A stretch of 64,000 bases of DNA from Pagrus major (lineage: Eukaryota; Chordata; Actinopteri; Spariformes; Sparidae), in the NCBI RefSeq assembly GCF_040436345.1, contig NC_133235.1, positions 18,438,660-18,502,659 on the forward strand, in the 5' to 3' direction. The notes beneath the pieces are model-generated. The model had not been told where the DNA came from, searched no databases, and saw only the letters and a list, made by a program, of their open reading frames with translations. The first letter of the stretch is position 1, and each line of letters opens with the position of its first letter. Below, in pieces: positions 14,801-24,599 of this stretch. The translations under genes were made by a program, and so were the position numbers.

Positions 14801-17800
14801 ATGTTTTATCTGAGCAGAACAGAGTGGTTGATAACGTTGATAATCCAGAGTAAAAAACAGACTCTTGTGTAATACGATTGCTTCAGGTACTTTTGGACTG
14901 ACCGCTTTGCCTCAGTGCAAGAGTCAAGTTCTGTTGAAGTAACAGTTAACGTTTGATTTATTGTCATATTGTTGGCTGTGGCAGAACCTACATTACACAC
15001 ATTAAAGTTTATTGTTTTACTTGTTTACTTATTTTACTTCAAGATGCTGAAAAGTCATTTAATGGTATCCTGTGGATTTGAGCGTGAAATGAATTATGTC
15101 AGAGCTTCCAACTGCATTTTATGAGAGACAGGTCTTCAAGCTACAGAAAAAGCTACTAAGTGGATGTTGATTTCACATCAGTTTGTCAGAGTACCCTGTA
15201 GATTTTACCATTATGAAACCCGAAAATGTGTATTTTTAGTGTTACTCAGTAAAAAGTGTGGGACATTATCCTTGAGGGCCAACAAAGGTGTTAAAAGCAT
15301 TTCTCTCTCCAAGCCATTTTTATTTTACTATTTCTGCATCTGCATTGATTACAAACACATTGCGTTAACTCTGAAAGCAATCTCAAACCAATTAAAGTCA
15401 CTGTGCAATTGTGTTCAGTGCTAGCAGAACATGAGGTTCAAACAAAATGGAGACCTGTTCATCAAATGCTAATCACCTCCGCCAAGGTATGTGTTCGTTG
15501 CTTGGTTGGTTTGTCAGCAGGTTTACACAAAAACTGCTGAACATATTTCCATGAAACTTGGATGGAGGATGGGTCTCAGCCCAGAATAGACCCCATTAGG
15601 TTTTGGTGCTGATCCAGATAAAAGAGACGGATTCAGGAAATTTTTTTCTCACTTTCTTTGACATTGTGAGATCGACATTTTTCATTAATTTCTCAAGGAA
15701 TAAGAGTGAGTACAAACAGAGACTGTTGGGCCTTTGCGGAGGTATGCACTCTACTGAGTGCCACTGCAGTTAGCAATGTTAGCATACTAACATACTAAAC
15801 TAAAATGTTGAACGTGGTACATATGACATTGACATCTTCATTGCGAGCTTGGTGCCATGCTGTTGTTAGCATTTAGCTCAAAGCCCCGCTGAATGCAGCC
15901 TATCAGAGCTGCTACCATGGACTCAGGTCATTTGCGTGTCAGTTCATGCAAAACACTGAAAAAGCACCTGCATCAGCTGTTCAGCTATCAGCTGTTTTGT
16001 TCATGCTTCAGCATCCAGGCCTATTGTGACCACAGCTGGTCATTCATACAGATGTACAAAGTGGACTTCACAGGCTAAGCTAAGTTTACACTTCACGTTA
16101 TCAAAATTCTGTATTTAGAAGATTGTTTATTCTCTCTGCAGAATCTCTGTTGTTTGTGCCTTGAGAGCTTCCTCAAAGAGCAAAGCCTTTTCCGCCAAAT
16201 CTAACTGTATAATCATTTGACATAAGTGGTCATTTCCTTGATGTAAGTGTCTTTAGCTCAAGGACATTACTGTAATCCGGTTACATGGACTCCAGTTATG
16301 CCCAACCTCGCCCACAAGGTTTAAACAAGCCTGCAGATACAGATACAGGAAGCATCGCAGAAGTCATTTAACGTAGAAACCTCCTCACTGAATCTTGAAT
16401 ACGACATTACACAATCTGTCTGACACCTGGTTGTGCGAGAAGGGGCTGACACAAAGCCGGTACTGTAATTATTTTGGTTATGTGTCCCCAGGACACTCTC
16501 ACAGCATCTCTACGCTCAGGTCCAGGTGATGTCTGTGCCCTCAGGGGGTCTGGCAGGCAGCCAACTGGTTTCCGTTCAGATGGTTCTCGTTGACTAAATC
16601 TCAGACGACCGCCCACTCTGCTTTTATGAAGGGTAATAATGGTACCGGTTTTAAAAAAAAGCTCAGAGGTGCAGTGAATGCCAGGTCTAATTTGGCCTGT
16701 CATCAGAATATAAGTCGTAAAAGGCGAATTCACAAGAGAAAGGAGGGATGTGGACTGAATTTGAGAGAGGAAGTAAAAAATAAAGCAAATTGGAGGCTTA
16801 TACGATTGCAGTTACAGGATTTTCCGTAACTTTGAATTGGATTATAAGAGCTGTTATGACCAGAAGCTTTTTATGACGGCAACGCCTATCATACAGAAAG
16901 CAAGCCATAAATTGATGTATGTCTCTTTCTTTTGCTGTCTAAGGAATGACCTTGAGACCAGAGAGGCCTGCTCCTCCGCCAGATTCCACTCCTACCAGAA
17001 ACAGAATCCAACAAATCCACATCCCTCTCATCATCCCACCGCCGCCGTCCAGCCCCAGACAGCCGTACAGTCCAAGCCAACCAGTGCAGCCCAACACGCA
17101 CACGATCAAGATCAATACGCCAAGGCAGCCGTCCAACCCCCAGCAGCCAGGCCAGTCCGGCCTTCCCCTGGTTCCCGTCAGGCCGGTGGTGGAGACGGGC
17201 GAGGCAGGACCTCCAGGGTACATGCGCAGGGTGACAGTGCGGAGAGGGTCGGAGGACTCGTCGAGCATGCCTGTTAAAGGGTTTGCTGGAGCACCAGGTG
17301 AGTAGCACTAATGGCCATGATGACCTTTGATGTTCCAACCCATCTTCACTCTGCAGCTTGAAATGCCCTTATTAGTTTTTCATAACTGATATAAATCTGT
17401 TATTTCACTATGAATCTGAACTAAGTCTGATTTAAGTTTCCCTCAAGACCACGTTCTTATGGCACAAAACCTGATTTTGTAACACTTTGAATTATGGGCT
17501 GGATGATATGGCCTGATGTGATACTTTTAGACTATATGTTACACATAATCTATATCTCGATGTCTCGAATCTAATCAAACAGACTGGGCAGCTCCATATT
17601 TTTGACCAGATTCCTCAATATTGATACTGCAACGACATTGTAAGGAAGTCTATTGGTACAATTTGTAAGATATGGCGAGAATTTAAGTTAAAAACATTCA
17701 AAGATGTACTTATAACCATGATATTTTAAAAAGGAAATATTGATATCATGTCAATAAATCACGTGATAATATCGTTTAACAAAACAAACTCACAAAATGT

Positions 17801-20800
17801 CAAGAAAGGAGATCTTTTTACACTAAATTCGCACTAAACTCAAGTTTATCAAGCTAAGTTGAGCTTGATTGCCTTTTAAATCATTGTTAAAACACACACT
17901 TCATTCAAACTCGACGTTAACTAAATAAAACACGCCAAAACAGTCTTGATTTGTCTTTCCACAATCACCTCTGGTTTGGTTGAAGTAGATCCTCAGTTCA
18001 CTGAGTAAGGTGTGAAAATATTCGTTCTGCCCACTGCTGATGCCCGACTCTCCCCTGCTCCTCTGCCACTTCACCTCTCTCCTGTCTTATGATACGTTGA
18101 CTTTTGTCATGCACACACCTGAAGGGAGGAACAGCTCGCCACATTATTCTTTACAGAAGGTCGTTGAATAGGCCACAATGAAGTATTACCCTCTAACTGT
18201 CTGTAATCTGATAAAGATCACTCTCGAACATCTGTTTTGATTGTCGGATGGAAACTGAAACTTCATTACGCCTCCCAAACATTTTAATCATCATTTAAAA
18301 AGACAGGCTAAGTATTTAATAGTTGTAGCAGCAGAGGAACACCCTCCTTCCCATGCTGAACTGAATGTTTTGTTCGCCAGCAACAGCAATGATTTACATT
18401 GCATTAATAAGCAAATGTTTTGTAATTATATCAGAATTTTTAATAACTGCTGCCATCACTAATCTCATTGCAATATTAATTGTCTTTTCCCCATTTCCTA
18501 TTTCTTGTGACCCAGCAATAAAATTACTGTGCCCTGCAATTATTCAATATGTGCTAACTGATTCAGAAATACCTACAGTCCCTCTTAGACACAAAGCTGT
18601 AACCACCTTATTGTCTAAGCTCTTGTCCATTCCCCCTGTACTTAGTACATATATACTGCACTAGATAACTACAGGCTGTTAGTATAAAGCCTCAGATTTG
18701 TATGCAGAGTCTACTTATAACATCTATGAATGAGTAGGCTACTGAAACTGGAATCTGTCATCACTGCCACGACAAGCAGGAAGTTTTATGACACCGTGTC
18801 AGAAGTCTGGCACCATGGAGAGCGAGCGTGACCCAGCATGACCACATGTGTGACATAATATACTGCATGTTCTGCTTTTCAACAGTGCTGTCAGTTCATA
18901 GTTACATCAGATATACTCATCTGTCATCAGTGACAGAATCTGGAATTGGGCCTACGTGGAACCCATAACGGTTTAAAAGGTTTAAGCATACATGTACTCT
19001 GTATATAGTCGGAGAGACAGTCCTGGATTGAATAAACTGGTCTATATAAACGATGACCGGGTCAAACATCAAACGACAAAATAAAAGCTTTGGAAAAGAG
19101 ATGACTCGCAGCTCTATGTGGTCCAGTGTAGATCAGAAATGTGCTGGTTAACACAGTACTACAAAGTTCTTCTTGAAAGATATAAAATGTAAGAAGTCTG
19201 CATCAAAATGTCTAAAAACGACTGCAACTTTGTAATATATTTTGTTGAGTTGTCTACTGACGTTGTCAGTATGAGAACACTGATGTGTTTTTTGAGAATT
19301 AAAGCAGGTAAACCTATTCCAGTAGTAACCAAAATTACAATTATGAGCCTGATAATGAGCATAATATGTCTTCTTTGAAACATTTTCTCATTTGTGAACA
19401 TTTGTGCTTAAGTCAGCTCCCAAAACAGCCAGAATACTTAGCTCCCTAGCTCCCCCCCCCCCAGCAGTCAACATTATAGCACATAAACACCTGGCAACGG
19501 AGGTCACCTCCACGGATTGCTGCTGCAGTCAGGTTGATAATCGGGAGTGAAGATAAATCCACTTTTTAATCCCAACAATTAAAAAGCAATCTCTGAGCCC
19601 TCTTACCATTGTTAAATGGCTTTGGATCAAAGCAGAATCTGATGTGAATCCAGGTGTTTATTCCTCCAGAGGGTTTGGCTCTGCACCGATTCTTTCCAAT
19701 AGACCCAGCCAGCTCTGAGCTCGCCCTGCTCCTCCCCACACAACACACACAACACTACGCAAACATAAGGCTTTGTTTAGGGATGTAACATTTCTGTCAG
19801 GTTTTCCATTTCTTTTCATGATTGAGGAGTAGGTTTTCACATCATCTTTTGGGTTTGTCTTATTTTTGTTGTCTGTTTTAACTTTATTTTGAACTCAAAC
19901 AACACAAATATCTGCAGCTTTAAATACATTTCAATGCTCTAACAGAAACTGTAAACACCTGATGCTACTTACAGATCCCATTGTCCTGAAACAGCTAAAT
20001 CAGAATCAAACAAATTAAAAAAAAGCCACTTTTAAAACCAAAATTATGCAGCCTAGATTATAACCTGTTGTTTTCTAATTTGTACCTTCTATGGGAAACT
20101 ATCCCACAGTGTTTTGACATGATGTTCATATGGAAAAGCGAACAACTGCCTCTGGCAAGAGCCTTCACTGACCCTGGTCCTCAGATGATGATAAAACATG
20201 ATGTGATTGTCATATGTTTCTTTTGCAGGCTATCCTCCTCTGCACCCTGTGTCTTTCAAGCCTCAATCAGCCCGCCGCCAAGGTATTGTAGCAGTTCATT
20301 GTCAGGTTACACTGCATGCATCTGCAGGCTTTGCCATTCTACTACACCAGTGTAAAAAATTGGAAAAGCTGTGAATAATTTGTAGCCCGAGAATGCGAGG
20401 GAGTGGGAACTGGATGTGTTTAGTTTAGGGAGATGTGGGCGGACTGTGGAAAGACTTTAGCTCGTCTGCAGGCACTTAGCAGAAAGTTTTACCCTGATAC
20501 ATTTGGTGGTGATTAGGAAAATGACTGAAGTAGATAATGGCCGTATCCAGTGAAACAAAGATCTATTTCACTGTTTTCATTATGATACTATTCATATACT
20601 ATACTATATTTCACTGTGATGATACCTTATATGATTACACGGGACAAACAAATTTAATTTTTTGCTACTTACCAACGCAGAAAATCACACAAACACTCTT
20701 TAATTAACTGATTCATGACATTAGTTTCAAACTTACAACGAGAGACACGTATGAATGAAACATCTATAAATATAAAGGTGTCAACCCTTCAACTCACAGC

Positions 20801-22232
20801 TGATACAATACAACATTAACACTTTCTTTATTTCCGCCTTGTAGTTCCCATAGCAGCAAAGGTGCCCTGGAACCCGATGTATCAAGCTCCAGTTGTGTCA
20901 CCAGGTAAAGAAACCCTCAGTTTTACTACACAATCAGCGTACATATGTCTTTTTAGCTACTGAATATGAAGTGAGAAGTGCACTGATACATTTGTATTTC
21001 ACATTCCAGTTTCTGACGTCAACAGCGCCTTCGCAGATCCCTTCTCTTTCTCCGCTGGCCTCACGCAGCAGAGCCCCATCGGAGACTTTGGTGTTATCCA
21101 CTTTAACAGAATTCTAGTCAATGATGGTGGACACTACAATCCCCATACAGGTACACAACAACAACAACAACAACGAGGATTTAATATTGGTTGTAATGTC
21201 ACTATGATAATGTACATGGTCTTGTTGTCATTTGATGGCAGTCCTACAGTTGTACATAGCATCAATTTTATTCTTTTGTGTCTTAGTTTCTTTATTTTAT
21301 CATCAGGGACCTGTTTTTTAAAAGTGTCTTAACTATGACCACGCAAGTTTTCACCCAGCTTGATTTGAATTGATCTCTTTTGCTCAAGTAAAGCCCACGC
21401 TGGTACTGCCGATACCAATACTATTTGCATACATTTTGTAGTTTTACGAATGCAAGGAGCTCATGTTGCGTGAACGTCAACAGACAAACTAAAGCCTAGA
21501 CAGACATGACTCACTTTCCCGCGGTCACCAACTGTGATAAATGTTGCAGCAATAGCTACACACTCTCTTCGTACCTGGAGAATACCTGCCAATGCCAAAG
21601 GAATCATTGATTGAAGTGTGTAAAATATTGTCTTTTTAATACAAAATTCCCTCTTTGGGTTGCCTTCTTAAGATGTAGTAAAAGGATTGTGACAAAATTA
21701 AAAACACACATTTTTGAGTATCGCCACTTGATTTGACTAATTTGGACAGTTGAAGCCTCATATTCACTTCAAATAATCGATCAAATAAGGACCGTGGATT
21801 TTGTCTCGTCTTAGAGGAAGTTGCCTCTTATGGTCAATATGAACAGGAGGAATGGTTAAACAAAGCAAAACCTGTTGTCATTCCCTCATCTCTGCAGGGA
21901 TCTTCACTGTTCCTGTGGACGGCCGATACCTGATTTCCGGGCTGTTGATGGCGAGGCAGGGTGACCGAGTAGAGGCCGTCCTCTCTGTGTCTAACCGCAG
22001 CGTTCAGAGGCTGCAGAGCTCAGCTGGGCCCGTGGCTGGTCAACACTGGGGCTCAGCTGGTGCTAACTGTGGCTGCGGAGGCTCGGTGTCCTTCAGCCTC
22101 ATCCTGCCCCTGAGGAAAGGAGACCGCGTGGGCCTGGTGAGGACCGGGGGCCAGCTGGCCACCACAGAGGCCAGGGAGATCCTGTCCACCTACAGCGCCA
22201 TCTTCCTGTACGCACCACAGGCCAAGAGATAG
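3825..22232 (+). CDS. emilin2: EMILIN-2, secreted matrix glycoprotein (complete, 9 coding exons)
   Basis: Coding exons: 3825-3970, 4595-4720, 6975-7165, 7280-9265, 16944-17297, 20229-20282, 20845-20904, 21010-21150 and 21898-22232. All introns are GT-AG and the phases agree throughout, giving 3393 bases and 1130 residues (human EMILIN2 is about 1050). Domain order is signal peptide, EMI (about 50-125), long coiled coil (about 155-816), proline-rich part (about 817-972) and C1q (about 998-1126). That is the EMILIN architecture, and a proline-rich stretch before C1q in place of the long collagenous stalk of EMILIN-1 points to EMILIN-2. EMILINs are extracellular glycoproteins of elastic-fibre and other matrices that multimerise through C1q and the coiled coil; mammalian EMILIN-2 is linked to cell adhesion and apoptosis. 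The convergent lpin2 and then myom1 match human 18p11.3. The a or b teleost copy is not resolved. Confidence 0.95.
4595..7165 (+). CDS. emilin2: emilin2 exons 2-3: EMI domain
   Basis: Exons 4595-4720 and 6975-7165 encode the cysteine-rich EMI domain, which opens with [13 protein letters not shown] and closes with [14 protein letters not shown]. Seven cysteines are visible (residues 52 to 123). The WC start and the W-R-C-C-P-G-Y/F block are hallmarks of EMI domains. In EMILINs this N-terminal module contributes to multimer assembly and partner binding. Exon 3 continues into a proline-rich spacer before the coiled coil. The intron between the two exons is 2.25 kb and carries a nested repeat insertion (see 5078-5670). 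Confidence 0.93.
5078..5670. repeat. AATCG-family interspersed repeat, interrupted by a small transposon
   Basis: Left part (5078-5192) has ATTAATC and GTCGATTAATCGTTTCAGTC followed by CAGGTCCAGCTTC. Right part (5532-5670) continues with GTGGCAGGATTTGC, TCTTTGGGTTTTGGAG and GACGTCATGTTGGGCTCTGG. Joined across the insert, the two halves resemble the continuous copy at 27600-27950. Other copies are at 58075-58215 and 61395-61600. It is a family I know as abundant in teleosts; its class cannot be fixed here. Confidence 0.65.
5193..5531. mobile_element. Small non-autonomous DNA transposon (TTAA target), copy 1
   Basis: An element of about 339 bp with near-perfect terminal inverted repeats: TTAAAGGGGCACTATGTAG at the left and the complement of TTAAAGGTGCACTATGTAG at the right (one mismatch). 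TTAA at both ends suggests a TTAA target duplication, as made by piggyBac-type transposases. It has no coding capacity. A relative is at 47506-47901, sharing CAAGCTGYTCTCAGAGGAAA and GAAAGGTGGCAGGGTCC. Confidence 0.75.
7280..9265 (+). CDS. emilin2: emilin2 exon 4: large coiled-coil exon
   Basis: A single exon of 1986 bases encodes residues 155-816. It begins after acceptor cgtag at 7279 and ends at donor gtgagt at 9266. The protein is rich in E, K, Q, L and D with heptad-like spacing of hydrophobic residues, as expected of the EMILIN coiled-coil region. The motif YRMN followed by L or V, then TC, occurs twice, at residues 658 and 773. Several N-x-S/T sites are present. One oversized exon for the coiled coil is typical of EMILIN and multimerin genes. 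Confidence 0.95.
11369..11660. repeat. Interspersed repeat, teleost type
   Basis: Recognisable blocks: GGAAATATGCTTATTCGCTTTC, CACTCATATGTCTGTATG, GAGAGCTAGCCTGGCTATGTCC, AAATCTGCCTACCAGCACCT and CACGTTATATCTTGTTTGTT. I know this as a high-copy sequence of percomorph genomes. No coding capacity. It lies in the large emilin2 intron. Confidence 0.6.
11801..11898. repeat. (AGAT)n microsatellite
   Basis: Roughly 24 AGAT units with a single interruption (GATGGATAG) near the right end. It abuts a LINE-like 3' end, whose tail it probably grew from. Confidence 0.95.
11899..12110 (-). mobile_element. 3' end of a LINE-type retrotransposon
   Basis: Read on the minus strand, the segment runs through GGGGTGGAATAAAATAAG and CACTCTTTTTCGGATATG to ACATGTTCGAAATAAA and then into the TATC repeat. 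A GTTCGAAATAAA end followed by a simple-repeat tail is typical of teleost non-LTR retrotransposon 3' ends. It is heavily 5' truncated, with no reverse-transcriptase domain. Confidence 0.5.
12290..12424. mobile_element. Remnant of a TTAA-flanked small DNA transposon
   Basis: The right end reads CATTTTTGGGTGAATTTATCC then TTTAA, a terminal repeat type common in fish MITEs. Upstream are GTTTTGTGGACTATGAAAC and CCAACGACATGGGGTTGAGT. The left terminal repeat is not found, so the copy is truncated. Confidence 0.5.
15474..15762. mobile_element. Small repeat element with CACCTCCGCC / GCGGAGGT ends
   Basis: The left end is ACCTCCGCCAAGG and the right end TTTGCGGAGGT, inverted over eight bases. The interior has AAAAACTGCTGAACATATTT, CATGAAACTTGGATGGAGGA, GATCCAGATAAAAGAGACGG and CTCACTTTCTTTGACATTG. 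The run GCGGAGGTATGCACTCTACT then GAGTGCC is its usual boundary. This is a very widespread teleost repeat, recognised from memory. Confidence 0.6.
15769..15935. repeat. Interspersed repeat rich in TTAGCAT words
   Basis: GCAATGTTAGCATACTAACATACTAAAC and TTGTTAGCATTTAGCTCAAAG are characteristic of a common teleost repeat. It directly follows the GCGGAGGT element. No coding capacity. Confidence 0.5.
16944..17297 (+). CDS. emilin2: emilin2 exon 5: proline-rich region
   Basis: This exon of 354 bases encodes residues 817-934, dominated by P, Q, S, N and R, including [20 protein letters not shown] short GPPG element near its end is the only collagen-like trace. It follows a 7.7 kb intron, the largest in the gene, and has an acceptor ending in ctaag. 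Both ends are phase 1, so the exon could be skipped without shifting the frame. Its position between coiled coil and C1q matches the proline-rich region that separates EMILIN-2 from EMILIN-1. Confidence 0.9.
17486..17770. repeat. AT-rich repeat, GGGCTGGATGATATGGCC family
   Basis: Begins GGGCTGGATGATATGGCC and contains TATATCTCGATGTCTCGAA and GATATCATGTCAATAAATCA. An inverted relative is at 36755-36930 (ending GGCCATGTTGCCCAGCCC). It lies in an emilin2 intron. Confidence 0.5.
20229..20904 (+). CDS. emilin2: emilin2 exons 6-7: small linker exons
   Basis: Exons 20229-20282 (54 bases) and 20845-20904 (60 bases) encode short linkers, [17 protein letters not shown] and [20 protein letters not shown]. 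Each is flanked by good AG and GT sites (tgcag/gtattg and ttgtag/gtaaag) and keeps the frame on both sides as symmetric phase-1 exons. They join the proline-rich part to the C1q domain. Recognition rests on splice sites and frame continuity, since sequences this short carry no domain signature. Confidence 0.8.
21010..22232 (+). CDS. emilin2: emilin2 exons 8-9: C1q domain and stop
   Basis: Exons 21010-21150 and 21898-22232 encode the C-terminal globular C1q domain. Recognisable blocks are [63 protein letters not shown] and [15 protein letters not shown], all close to the EMILIN C1q pattern. Here the domain forms trimers and, in EMILIN-1, binds integrin. The stop codon TAG ends at 22232. Confidence 0.95.
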
Positions 22233-22690
22233 CTGGAGCTCAGCTGGGACCGGTTAGTTCCCAGATAGTTTGACTGGAGGAAATGTTGAAGAAACTATAT
22301 TTTCACTGATTTGCTGTGATGCAGCTGTTTTACCACACAGTGCCACTGTGTGAAGATCCTCACTTATAAATTCAGTTAAGACGACATTACATTGTAATTT
22401 GTAAGCCATTTGCCAAATATACCTGAATACAAGAAGCAAGATTTGTTTCTAATATATTTGATTATAAAGATGCCTTTTTGTACCTATTGTGAATGTCTTG
22501 TGTATATAAGTGTTTATAAATTAACATTAAAAATGCATAAAATGTAATTATTTTAACAGAACCATCTATGATCAACATATTAGCAGAATATAATATTGTT
22601 GATAAGGCAATAAACAATGTTTGTATGTTCCATCATGTGTAATCTACACTGTAGAAAGAGAGATTGATTAATAAACACCGATGAACTTGT
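22233..22690 (+). other. emilin2: emilin2 3' UTR with candidate polyadenylation signals
   Basis: AT-rich sequence follows the stop. Canonical AATAAA signals lie at 22609-22614 and 22670-22675, so the transcript most likely ends between about 22.63 and 22.70 kb. Which signal is used cannot be told from sequence. Confidence 0.55.
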
Positions 22691-22699
22691 AACTGGTTA

Positions 22700-24599
22700 T
22701 AAAACATGCTTATTTTAATACTGGTGCCTCTGTATGACCTACATAATCCTCATTCCATACCAACTCACCTACAGTAGGCCCTCCTAGTTCATATCATGGG
22801 TTTTCTTGAAAAACGTCATGTAAAAACTAATATTAAACAAAACAGAATATTATGTGGTGCTGTAGATGAAACTACCCAACAGCATATCAAGTAGCTAACC
22901 CTAATAAACTGAACCGTAAACATCTCCCGCAGTAAAATACAATAGTACACAATAGTAAAACACAGAAGATTTTACTTCACATCAGTACTTTTCATACAAA
23001 CGTACATTTTGCTGATAATATTCACATACTAATGCAGGACTTTGACTTGTAGTGGAGTATTTTCATAGTGTGGTATTATTACTTTTTTCTTGATTCTGGC
23101 GCCTCCTGTGGACAGAAATGGTATGAGCGCCACATGTCATAAAGATTTTGATCTGGCTAGCGCATGCATTTGTTTTGGAAGTGATTGAAAGAGAGAGCAT
23201 ATTTAAAACCTTTTTTTTTTCTTATACACATCTGTTCGCAGGATGCATTGTGATGAGGTATGTGTCGCTATGTAAGATTAATGACCAATAATACAAGAGT
23301 AAAACAAAGAAAACTTTGTTTTAGCTTCTTTCCTCAGGCTGTGAGACCCCTCAGTTCATCCTCTGCACTCTGCCATGATAAATAGTTTAAATTTTATGAC
23401 TTATTTGACACAGATTAGTTGAAATCTGACCCGATGACAAGCATTAAGAATAACAATTCTAATTATACAGAAAGTCCATTTTCTTGCCGATGGTCTTGTT
23501 TGCTTGTGGGTCATTCCATGCCAACTCAACCAGAATTCAGAACTTTTCCCAGCTGATGTCATGGATTTTCTCAAAACCAAGAAATCATGTATAAACGTCC
23601 ATTAAAGTCACAGGACCTTGCAAAAGTCTATAGCTGTACTTATAATAGAGCTAAATTTCATAATATTTTCTGATTCTGTACATTTTCTAAGCTTCACCAA
23701 TTTCTTATTTTTCACTGGATTTGGAAGAAATGTGGCCTGAACATGGACACCCTAAGGAACATTTGCAACAAGTAATCATTTAAATAGTTGTTGCTGAATG
23801 TAAACAGTAATCAAATTAATCATTTTTTCCCCAAATGAAGAATCTGTTAATTTTATCCCCACAATTTTCCCTTTGCTGCAACCAAAGTCTGATTCTGTGT
23901 GGCATTAATATATGAAAGATCATGTTTTGGTGTCTTTGTCCTGTTAGAATCACTTATAAAGTCAATGTTTCATGGGCTCAGAAAAACAGCCCTGTAATGG
24001 CCTCTGAAATGTATTGGACAAAATGGCAGAAAATGTAAATACTTGAATAAACCTTGAATCCGTACTCAAGTGCAGTAGTTACATTCAACCACTGACAAAC
24101 AGACATGAAAAGCATGAGGTTTAGCAACACATCAAGCTTTTATTAATATTACGAACTCATCTGGCTTACACAAGATTAGGAGGCAAAAAACCCCAGATGG
24201 GTGATTACGTAAAGTGGGTGTGGATGAAAAATAAATTTCCCCTCTTTTCACTCCTGAGACTTAAGAGAATATTTCAACAGCAAATCTAAGAAGCTGGAGG
24301 AGTTTATTTAGCTTTCAGTTCAGCCTCTGTTAACCTACAATAACGATAAAAATACTGTTTTCTATTTATCAAAAGTCCACTGAAGTACTGCTTTTAAGCG
24401 TTTTTCAGGTTTGTGTTATTCAGTAGAACAAATTTGGAATCACCTGAGGGAGCTAAACTGCAATGACCTTATTCAGATATTGTTACTTAAAAAAAAACAG
24501 GGTAAAAGTTTCTCCACTAGCCTGGAGTTAGTGTTGAACTTTGGACTCAGGCTGAAGAAAAGAAAAATGTAGCACACACACACACACAAACGTATTCAG
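22700..24599. other. Intergenic region between convergent emilin2 and lpin2
   Basis: AT-rich, no gene recognised. Parts look repetitive: GGTTATAAAACATGCTTATT with CCTACAT (22690-22745) is similar to 42998-43050, and CATTCCATGCCAACTCAACC (about 23.51 kb) resembles 22.75 kb. These are old diverged copies of an unnamed family. Confidence 0.45.

Larger units (their letters stand above)
9266..16943 (+). other. emilin2 intron 4 (7.7 kb)
   Basis: The longest emilin2 intron. It contains the repeats listed at 11369-12424 and 15474-15935, an A-run at 13745-13762 and pyrimidine-rich stretches near 13.5 and 14.5 kb. I see no coding exon in either strand that fits the flanking frame. Confidence 0.7.

Noticed and set aside
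16837..17338. Long open frames on both strands overlapping emilin2 exon 5
   Set aside because: They are other-frame shadows of a GC- and proline-rich exon. Only the frame 16946-17297 keeps phase with the flanking exons.
19450..19461. C-run near 19.45 kb and G-run near 59.61 kb
   Set aside because: Simple homopolymers with no clear structural or regulatory context.
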